Origin: an uncultured Clostridia bacterium
Lineage (GTDB): Bacteria > Bacillota > Clostridia > Christensenellales > UBA1242
Reading direction: 5' to 3'
Assembly (NCBI GenBank): GCA_905236445.1
Contig: CAJOPQ010000011.1
Span: 1-10,375, forward strand
Length of the DNA stretch: 10,375 bases
Both the position numbers and the translations under genes were made by a program. This document shows positions 5,338 through 10,375 of the stretch, piece after piece (the first letter of the stretch is position 1; the number at the start of each line of letters is the position of its first letter). A model generated the notes under the pieces. It was not told the origin of the DNA and searched no databases. It saw nothing but the letters and a program-made list of their open reading frames with translations.

Positions 5338-6531
5338 ATGAAGACTAAACGAATAATTTTATTTTTAATTATTTCTATTATTACAATTGTTATACTTATA
5401 TCTATTCCATTTAATCTATTTTTCACAGATTCAATAATTTTGACTGAAGATGAGTTTAACAAACTGATGTCATCTAATTCATTTATATTTGATAAAATTG
5501 TAGAGCAATGTTCTACTAGTGAAGTCGATGATAAATTAAACGAGTATGCTATAAAATATAAATTATTTAATCTGTTTAACATTAAAAATCTAAAAGTAAG
5601 TGTAATTAATAACGAAGTATATGCTGGTGGCAAAGCACTAGGTTTTGTTGTAAATACTAGAGGACTAATTGTTGTAGGCTGTAATTACATTTTAACTAGA
5701 GAGGGACGAGTGTGCCCCATGGAGAGTACGACATTAGAAGTTGGCGATGTTATTATTGCCATTAATGGCAAGGATATTGTAACAATGGACGATATGCTCA
5801 ATATTGTTAATTCGAGTAATGGGGAAGCTATAGAATTAACTTATGTTAGGAGTGGAAACACTTCGATAACTAGCATAACTCCTGTATTTGACATTCAAAC
5901 TAACTCTTTTAAGTTGGGTTTGTGGCTCAAAGAAGATGCTATGGGTGTGGGCACAATTACCTATGTTGATACTGATGCTAATTATGGAGCACTAGGGCAT
6001 GCAATCAGTCTAGATAATACAGGAACGCCATTAGATATAACTGGTGGATCGGTGTATGATTGTAATGTTGTAGGAGTTAAGATTGGATCCGTAGGACAAG
6101 CAGGGCAGTTACTGGGGGCATTCAATGTAGGTGACAACAGTATAGGAACGCTGAATAAGAATACAGAGAATGGCGCATTTGGAACTATATTCAATATTGC
6201 AGATTATACCCAAGATATGAAGTTGATGAAAGTTGGTGGAACAAATACTGTAAAGCCGGGCAAAGCAAAAATCCTTTCTTGTGTGTCTGGAACTACGGTT
6301 AAAGAGTATGACATTGATATAATCAAAACAAACTATCAAGGACGAAGCAATAATAGAAGCATGGTAATAAAAATAACCGATCCAGAGCTGCTGCGAACAA
6401 CAGGTGGAATAGTACAAGGAATGAGTGGAAGTCCAATTATTCAAGATGGCAAATTGGTTGGCGCAGTAACTCATGTTTTTCTAAATGATGCAACGAAAGG
6501 TTTTGGATTATTTATTGATTGGATGATATAA
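5338..6531 (+). CDS. spoIVB: SpoIVB, sporulation signalling serine peptidase (S55)
   Basis: This is the forespore-secreted serine peptidase that crosses the inner forespore membrane and triggers pro-sigma-K processing by cleaving SpoIVFA. The 397-residue protein has one N-terminal membrane helix (about residues 5-25), a PDZ domain (about 98-172, including LEVGDVIIAINGKDI) and a C-terminal S55 peptidase domain. Catalytic His221 (GALGHAI), Asp348 (KITDPELL) and Ser363 (GMSGSPI) are present. Their spacing of 127 and 15 residues equals that recalled for B. subtilis H236, D363 and S378. The sequence closes with GAVTHVFLNDATKGFGLFID, also typical. The ATG at 5338 is chosen because TAGGAG (5327-5332) lies five bases upstream; a longer reading from ATG 5227 has no such site and runs through the leader hairpin. 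spo0A, a usual neighbour, is absent downstream. Confidence 0.95.
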   Translation: MKTKRIILFLIISIITIVILISIPFNLFFTDSIILTEDEFNKLMSSNSFIFDKIVEQCSTSEVDDKLNEYAIKYKLFNLFNIKNLKVSVINNEVYAGGKALGFVVNTRGLIVVGCNYILTREGRVCPMESTTLEVGDVIIAINGKDIVTMDDMLNIVNSSNGEAIELTYVRSGNTSITSITPVFDIQTNSFKLGLWLKEDAMGVGTITYVDTDANYGALGHAISLDNTGTPLDITGGSVYDCNVVGVKIGSVGQAGQLLGAFNVGDNSIGTLNKNTENGAFGTIFNIADYTQDMKLMKVGGTNTVKPGKAKILSCVSGTTVKEYDIDIIKTNYQGRSNNRSMVIKITDPELLRTTGGIVQGMSGSPIIQDGKLVGAVTHVFLNDATKGFGLFIDWMI

Positions 6532-6549
6532 AAATTGTTGAAAAAAGTG

Positions 6550-6578
6550 TTGACAAATATTATAATGACTGATATAAT
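6550..6578 (+). promoter_or_regulatory. Consensus sigma-A promoter of the infC-rpmI-rplT operon
   Basis: TTGACA (6550-6555) and TATAAT (6573-6578) are both perfect hexamers at the ideal 17-base spacing. Transcription is expected near 6585, giving a leader of about 160 nt before infC. It begins within 20 bases of the spoIVB stop. Confidence 0.92.
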
Positions 6579-6584
6579 TGATGT

Positions 6585-6743
6585 GTTCAAAAAAGTAGAA
6601 GTTCACTTCTCACCCGGCGAAAACATAATTGTTATTCAGTCGTGGTTTATTAAAAAAATTTGATTTATAAGGTTTTTTTAGTAAAGTTGAGAGTGGGCGT
6701 TAGGTCCACTTTTTTAATTAAAATATATTGGAGGTATAAGGCC
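6585..6743 (+). promoter_or_regulatory. Structured leader of the IF3-L35-L20 operon (L20-leader-like candidate)
   Basis: Three hairpins can be drawn. AGAAG (6597-6601) pairs with CTTCT (6606-6610). The segment 6646-6658 pairs over 13 bp with 6673-6685, with one G-U pair. A short terminator follows at 6689-6715. The first arm AAAAAAGT (6589-6596) is also perfectly complementary to ACTTTTTT (6708-6715), offering an antiterminator pairing. In Bacillus this operon is controlled by L20 binding its leader. Whether this RNA belongs to that class cannot be told from sequence reading alone. Confidence 0.55.
6689..6715 (+). terminator. Attenuator-type hairpin in the infC leader
   Basis: GAGAGTGGG (6689-6697) pairs with TCCACTTTT (6705-6713), using three G-U pairs, around a seven-base loop. 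The T-run spans 6710-6715. It sits 28 bases before the infC start codon, where premature termination would switch off all three operon genes. The stem is short, which fits a conditional rather than a strong terminator. Confidence 0.55.
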
Positions 6744-6746
6744 ATT
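6730..6746 (+). promoter_or_regulatory. infC ribosome binding site with ATT start codon
   Basis: GGAGG (6730-6734) is followed by nine bases and then ATT (6744-6746). The frame from ATT gives IKDLSINEQI, exactly where IF3 proteins begin. AUU starts on infC are established in E. coli and Geobacillus, where IF3 rejects its own start codon and so limits its own synthesis. Confidence 0.88.
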
Positions 6747-7259
6747 AAAGATTTATCTATTAATGAACAAATAACAGTCGAATCTGTAAGATTGATAGGA
6801 GAAGATGGTACTCAATTTGGCGTTGTTAGCACCAAAGAGGCTATGGAAAAAGCGGAGGAAGCAGGTCTTGACCTAGTATTAATTTCTCCAACAGCCAACC
6901 CACCAGTATGTCGTATTATGGACTATGGCAAGCATAGGTTCGATACGATAAAAAGGGAAAAAGAAGCCAAAAAGAAACAGAAAGTTGCCGAAGTTAAAGG
7001 TATGCAACTTAGCATGAATATCGCCGATAACGACCTTGCTTTTAAAGCAAAAAATGTTAGAAAATTCTTGGAAGCAGGTGACAAAGTTAAGGTAACTCTT
7101 AGAATGTTTGGTAGGCAATTAGCCAATCCTCAGATGGGTATTCCTATTATGGAGAAATTCTACGAATTACTTAAAGACGTGTGTGTTATGACTGGGAAAC
7201 CAGAGATTAATGGTAGACAGATTATTATGATTCTTACACCAAACAATACAAAAAAATAA
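6744..7259 (+). CDS. infC: Translation initiation factor IF-3
   Basis: IF3 binds the 30S subunit, prevents premature 50S joining and checks the start codon and initiator tRNA. The 171-residue protein has the N-domain (LSINEQITVESVRLIGEDG to NPPVCRIMDYGKHRFD, about residues 4-70), a Lys-rich linker (about 70-88) and the C-domain beginning VAEVKGMQLS, with FLEAGDKVKVTLRMFGRQ and closing GRQIIMILTP. All are characteristic. The length is normal. The ATT start at 6744 is preferred over the in-frame TTG at 6660 because the latter would add about 28 residues encoded by the leader hairpins, while GGAGG points at ATT. It is followed by rpmI after 27 bases and is probably autoregulated through the AUU codon. 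Confidence 0.96.
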   Translation: MKDLSINEQITVESVRLIGEDGTQFGVVSTKEAMEKAEEAGLDLVLISPTANPPVCRIMDYGKHRFDTIKREKEAKKKQKVAEVKGMQLSMNIADNDLAFKAKNVRKFLEAGDKVKVTLRMFGRQLANPQMGIPIMEKFYELLKDVCVMTGKPEINGRQIIMILTPNNTKK

Positions 7260-7286
7260 ATATAAAATACAAAAAAGGAGAAAATT

Positions 7287-7481
7287 ATGCCTAAGCAAAA
7301 AACACATTCAGGTGCAAAGAAGAGATTTACTCTTAAGAAATCTGGAGTAATCAAAAGAAACAAACAGAATAGAAGACATATTCTAACTAAGAAATCACAA
7401 GATCGTAAGAGAGGTTTGAGAAAAGCTACTTATGTATCAAAAGCTGATTCTAAAAATGTAAAAGGATTATTGGTAGGTTAA
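7287..7481 (+). CDS. rpmI: 50S ribosomal protein L35
   Basis: This encodes the 64-residue bL35 protein of the large ribosomal subunit. The N-terminus MPKQKTHSGAKKRF, the central HILTKKSQDRKRGLRKATYV and the tail ADSKNVKGLL are the conserved bL35 blocks, and the length is standard. It is extremely rich in Lys and Arg, as expected for an rRNA-contacting protein. AAAGGAG lies upstream of the ATG. It is the middle gene of the conserved infC-rpmI-rplT operon, 28 bases before rplT. Confidence 0.97.
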   Translation: MPKQKTHSGAKKRFTLKKSGVIKRNKQNRRHILTKKSQDRKRGLRKATYVSKADSKNVKGLLVG

Positions 7482-7509
7482 TAACTTGCTAGTATAGGAG
7501 GGAAGATAC

Positions 7510-7869
7510 ATGAGAGTTAAAAGAGCAGTAAACGCATTAAAGAAAAGAAGAAAAGTTTTGAAATCTGCTAAAGGTTACTGGGGATCTAGAAGTAAACTAT
7601 ATAGAGTAGCTAACCAAGCAGTTATGAAGAGTGGCCAATATGCTTATGTTGGTAGAAGACTTAAGAAAAGAGATTTCAGACAACTATGGATTGCAAGAAT
7701 CAATGCAGGTTGCAGAATGAATGATATGTCTTATAGCCAATTTATGCATGGTCTAAAAGTAGCTAATATCAATCTTAATAGAAAAGTTCTTGCTGATCTT
7801 GCAGCAACTGATGAGAAAGCTTTTGCTGAATTGGTTGCTTCTGCTAAGAAAGCATTAAAGAATGCATAA
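7510..7869 (+). CDS. rplT: 50S ribosomal protein L20
   Basis: This encodes bL20, 119 residues, needed early in 50S assembly and, in characterised bacteria, a repressor of this operon through a leader RNA. The conserved blocks SAKGYWGSRSKLYRVANQAV, RDFRQLWIARINA and LNRKVLADLA are all present. The N-terminus MRVKRAVNALKKRRK lacks the Ala that often follows Met. A very strong site, AGGAGGG, precedes the ATG. The gene ends just before a hairpin terminator at 7889-7920, closing the operon or at least reducing readthrough into the methyltransferase gene. Confidence 0.97.
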   Translation: MRVKRAVNALKKRRKVLKSAKGYWGSRSKLYRVANQAVMKSGQYAYVGRRLKKRDFRQLWIARINAGCRMNDMSYSQFMHGLKVANINLNRKVLADLAATDEKAFAELVASAKKALKNA

Positions 7870-7888
7870 TTGTAGATTAAAACAATGA

Positions 7889-7920
7889 AAAGCAACATAA
7901 TATATTTTATGTTGTTTTTT
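7889..7920 (+). terminator. Terminator after rplT
   Basis: AAAGCAACATAA (7889-7900) pairs over 12 bases with 7907-7918 (TTATGTTGTTTT, one G-U pair) around the loop TATATT. The T-run covers 7915-7920. The next gene starts only 23 bases on and shows no clear promoter, so partial readthrough is likely. Confidence 0.85.
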
Positions 7921-7942
7921 GTATTATAAAGGTAAGTAATAC

Positions 7943-8680
7943 ATGATTATAGTAAGTAGAGATAATAAGTTAATTAAATATGCTAAGAAATTACAAGATC
8001 GTTCTTTTAGTAGTAGTGAAGGAAAGACACTTGTTGAGAGTCCTAAAATTATTAAAGAACTATTAGATAACCGTTGTATAGAGGTTGAGACAGTTTTTAC
8101 AACCAATCTAGACGATATTGATGTTGTTACCGAGGCTAAGATTTATCAGATATCTGATACCGTAGCCAAATATTTAGCACAGACTGAGAGTACTACTGGT
8201 GTATTTGCAATAGTAAAAATTCCAAATAAGAAAGGTATCTGTATGGATAAATTTATTGTTTTGGACAATATACAAGATCCTGCTAATTATGGGGCAATAA
8301 TTCGTAGTGCTGTTGCGTTTGGTTATACGCAAATACTAGATATCAATTGTTGTTACGCTTATTCTAACAAAGTTACTCGTGCCAGTATGGGAAATAATTT
8401 TAAAGTTAATATAACAAAAGTTGACATTGACGACATTGTTCATTTGCTTGAATCTGGAGATGTTGATCTAATTTGTTGTGATATGAATGGAAATGATATC
8501 AAAAATAGTAGACCAAGCAAAGCAAAATTTGGTATAATAATCGGGAACGAGGGCAATGGTGTTTCCAAAGATTTAAGGAAATTGGCCACTAAGACCGTTT
8601 GTATTCCAATGCAAAATGGTGTTGAGAGTCTTAACGCTAGTGTTTCTGCTGGAATAATAATGTATAATTACAATAAATAA
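7943..8680 (+). CDS. TrmH/SpoU-family rRNA 2'-O-methyltransferase (YsgA/RlmB-like)
   Basis: This encodes a 245-residue SPOUT-class RNA methyltransferase that would use S-adenosylmethionine to methylate a ribose 2'-OH, probably in 23S rRNA. An N-terminal substrate-binding region (about 1-95) precedes the knotted catalytic domain. Motif 1 is VLDNIQDPANYGAIIRSA (about 106-122) with catalytic-type Arg121; motif 2 is IIIGNEGNGVSKDL (198-211); motif 3 is IPMQNGVESLNASVSAG (221-237). The usual NLG or NVG of motif 1 is NYG here. The exact target nucleotide cannot be assigned. Its place after rplT matches many clostridial genomes. The AAAGG site before the ATG is weak. Confidence 0.9.
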   Translation: MIIVSRDNKLIKYAKKLQDRSFSSSEGKTLVESPKIIKELLDNRCIEVETVFTTNLDDIDVVTEAKIYQISDTVAKYLAQTESTTGVFAIVKIPNKKGICMDKFIVLDNIQDPANYGAIIRSAVAFGYTQILDINCCYAYSNKVTRASMGNNFKVNITKVDIDDIVHLLESGDVDLICCDMNGNDIKNSRPSKAKFGIIIGNEGNGVSKDLRKLATKTVCIPMQNGVESLNASVSAGIIMYNYNK

Positions 8681-8694
8681 TATATGGGGGAAAT

Positions 8695-9429
8695 ATGTCT
8701 GGACATAATAAGTGGAGTACAATAAAACATACAAAAGAGAAAAACGATGCAGCTAACGCAAAAGTTTTTACCAAAATTGGAAGAGAAATAGCTGTTGCTG
8801 TAAAACTTGGTGGAACTGATCCTAACAGTAATCCAAGATTAAAAAACTTAATTCAAAAAGCTAAGGCTGCTAATATGCCTAGCGATAATATTAATAGAGT
8901 TATTAAGAAAGCGTCTGGTGAAATGGGCTCAGTAAATTATGAGTCTATTACATACGAGGGATACGGTCCAGCAGGAAGTGCTGTAATTGTCTATTGCCTA
9001 ACCGACAACAAGAATAGGACTGCATCAGATGTTAGACATTATTTTGATAAATTCGGTGGTAGTCTTGGCTCCACAGGTTGTGTGTCTTATATGTTCAACA
9101 GAAAAGGTGTCTTAATTGTTGCTAAAGGTACTGGCATAACAGATGACGATATGATGATGTATGCAATAGAGGCCGGTGCAGACGATGTTGAAATCGATGA
9201 TGATTGTTTTACAATTTATACTAACGCTGATTCTTTAGATAGTGTAAAAGATTCATTAGAAGCTAACAATATTCAAATAGAGCATTTTGGAGTAGAAATG
9301 ATTCCAAATAACTATATTTCTATTCCAGAAGATAAATTAGGTAGTTTCGGCAAATTAATAAATGCACTTGAAGACAATGATGATGTTCAAGAAGTTTATT
9401 ATAATGTCGATAATTATGAAGAAGAATAA
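8695..9429 (+). CDS. yebC: YebC/TACO1-family translation-associated protein
   Basis: This encodes a 244-residue YebC/PmpR/TACO1 protein. The N-terminus MSGHNKWSTIKHTKEKNDAA, the following KANMPSDNI-type segment (AANMPSDNINRVIKKASGE) and YEGYGPAGSAVIVYCLTDN are diagnostic. Older work describes members as DNA-binding regulators. More recent work links the family to translation through difficult (such as proline-rich) sequences, which suits its place among translation genes here. It starts 14 bases after the methyltransferase stop with GGGGGA in front, so the two form one transcript. A terminator follows at 9443-9466. Confidence 0.95.
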   Translation: MSGHNKWSTIKHTKEKNDAANAKVFTKIGREIAVAVKLGGTDPNSNPRLKNLIQKAKAANMPSDNINRVIKKASGEMGSVNYESITYEGYGPAGSAVIVYCLTDNKNRTASDVRHYFDKFGGSLGSTGCVSYMFNRKGVLIVAKGTGITDDDMMMYAIEAGADDVEIDDDCFTIYTNADSLDSVKDSLEANNIQIEHFGVEMIPNNYISIPEDKLGSFGKLINALEDNDDVQEVYYNVDNYEEE

Positions 9430-9442
9430 AATATAATTAGAT

Positions 9443-9466
9443 AAGCCAAATTAAATTTGGCTTTTT
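9443..9466 (+). terminator. Terminator after yebC
   Basis: AAGCCAAAT (9443-9451) and ATTTGGCTT (9455-9463) form a perfect 9-bp stem with loop TAA, followed by five T (9462-9466). It separates yebC from the COG0523 gene. Confidence 0.82.
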
Positions 9467-9495
9467 GAATGAAAAAATATAAGGAGATACGGAAA

Positions 9496-10375
9496 ATGAA
9501 GAAATGCGTACCTATAACATTAGTTACTGGATATTTGGGTAGTGGTAAAACGACACTTTTAAATAATCTATTGAAAAATTCTGAGAATTATAAAATAGCA
9601 GTTATTGTTAATGATATTGGTGAAGTAAATATTGATGCTCAGCTTATTGAAAAGGGTGGCATCGTTAATAAGAAGGAAGAAAGTTTAGTAGCTTTGTCAA
9701 ATGGCTGTATTTGTTGTACATTGAAACAAGATTTGATAGAACAAGTAGCCGAAATTATTAAGCAAAATAAGTTTGACCATATTGTGATAGAGGCTAGTGG
9801 AATATGTGAGCCAATTCCTATTGCACAAACTTTGGAATTTTTACGAGAAAATTTAACCAATATGTTCCATAGTGAAATATGTAAACTTGATGCTGTTGTA
9901 TCAGTAGTAGATGCAATCCGTATGTCTAAAGAATTTGGTTGTGGCGAGTCTTTGGATAAGGACAAAGTAGACGATGAAGATATTGAGAATCTTGTTATTC
10001 AACAAATTGAATTCTGTGATATATTGATTCTTAACAAAGTGAGCGATGTTTCACAAGACGACCTTAATAGAGTAAAGACAGTTATTAAGAAATTACAACC
10101 AAGTGCTAAGATTATAGAGACTGATTACTGTGATGTTGCTTTGAACGAGATACTAGATACGAACGCATTCGATTTCGAGAAGGCTCTTACTTCTGCTGGT
10201 TGGATTCAAGAACTTGAAAAAGATGTAGATGAAGACGATGACGATGATGACGAAGAAGACGAACATGAAGATCATCATCACGAGCATCATCACCATCATG
10301 ATCATGAGCATGGCGAGACAGAAGAGTATGGAATAGGTACTTATGTATATTATAGAAGAGAACCTTTTGATAGAC
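9496..10375 (+). CDS. COG0523 (CobW/ZNG1-like) GTPase metallochaperone, 3' end missing
   Basis: The gene starts at ATG 9496 behind AAGGAG (9481-9486) and runs off the window after 293 codons. It is a G3E-class P-loop GTPase. Walker A is GYLGSGKT (12-19), the metal-binding CxCC motif is GCICC (70-74), and HIVIEASGICEP (95-106) carries the Walker B region and conserved E-x-SG. The base-recognition motif reads NKVSD (180-184), with Ser where NKxD has Asp. Family members deliver zinc, cobalt or other metals to client proteins. An acidic run (244-256) leads into a tract with ten His between 257 and 272, a likely metal-binding loop. The C-terminal domain begins near GTYVYYRREPFDR. The metal is not known, and no Zur-like site was recognised upstream. 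Confidence 0.92.
   Translation, partial: MKKCVPITLVTGYLGSGKTTLLNNLLKNSENYKIAVIVNDIGEVNIDAQLIEKGGIVNKKEESLVALSNGCICCTLKQDLIEQVAEIIKQNKFDHIVIEASGICEPIPIAQTLEFLRENLTNMFHSEICKLDAVVSVVDAIRMSKEFGCGESLDKDKVDDEDIENLVIQQIEFCDILILNKVSDVSQDDLNRVKTVIKKLQPSAKIIETDYCDVALNEILDTNAFDFEKALTSAGWIQELEKDVDEDDDDDDEEDEHEDHHHEHHHHHDHEHGETEEYGIGTYVYYRREPFDR

Noticed and set aside
6660..6743. TTG 6660 as the infC start
   Set aside because: The added residues have no IF3 homology and are encoded by leader hairpins; GGAGG points to ATT 6744.
5214..7363. Minus-strand open frames across spoIVB, infC and rpmI
   Set aside because: They are mirror frames of certain genes, without ribosome binding sites or recognisable domains.
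10244..10318. Acidic/His-rich codon run as a DNA tandem repeat or CRISPR-like array
   Set aside because: It is in frame within a COG0523 gene, has no regular unit or spacers, and such His-rich loops are typical of the family.
1..10375. Defence system, prophage, transposon or novel multi-gene cassette
   Set aside because: All genes fall into conserved housekeeping, envelope or sporulation families; no integrase, transposase, terminal repeats or toxin-antitoxin pair was seen.

Overview
The window looks like chromosomal DNA from a low-GC, endospore-forming member of the Clostridia (Bacillota). The base composition is AT-rich, ribosome binding sites are strong and GGAGG-like, and all twelve complete genes end in TAA. 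Two genes point to sporulation: SpoIVB, with an intact S55 serine peptidase centre, and a SpoVB-type lipid flippase. The infC-rpmI-rplT block is followed by a TrmH-family methyltransferase, an order often seen in clostridia. No phage, transposon, CRISPR or tRNA signal was seen.

Layout from left to right. (1) 1-600: the possible tail of an upstream gene, its terminator, then a small four-helix TIGR04086/YrzE-type membrane protein. (2) 633-3276, minus strand: a tightly packed operon read as spoVB-like flippase, DUF421 (YetF-like), DUF4363. It converges on gene 1 at a shared hairpin terminator. (3) 3387-5088, plus strand: a short cytoplasmic LysM protein, then a YghO-like GNAT-type protein with its own sigma-A promoter and terminator. 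(4) 5184-6531: spoIVB behind an unusual leader (promoter, immediate terminator hairpin, then a second inverted repeat against the start codon). (5) 6550-7920: the translation operon infC-rpmI-rplT, with a consensus promoter, a structured leader of about 160 nt and an AUU start for IF3. (6) 7943-9429: TrmH/SpoU rRNA methyltransferase and YebC. (7) 9496 to the window end: a COG0523 metallochaperone GTPase with a His-rich tract, cut by the window edge.

The genes are mostly housekeeping or sporulation functions, so no wholly new multi-gene system is evident. The most interesting points concern expression. The spoVB-like gene has no canonical start codon for its conserved first helix and appears to begin at ATC. 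infC begins at ATT. The leaders of infC and spoIVB both carry terminator-like hairpins ahead of the gene, suggesting attenuation or riboregulation. Calls rest on reading the sequence and recalled family features; no database search was run.
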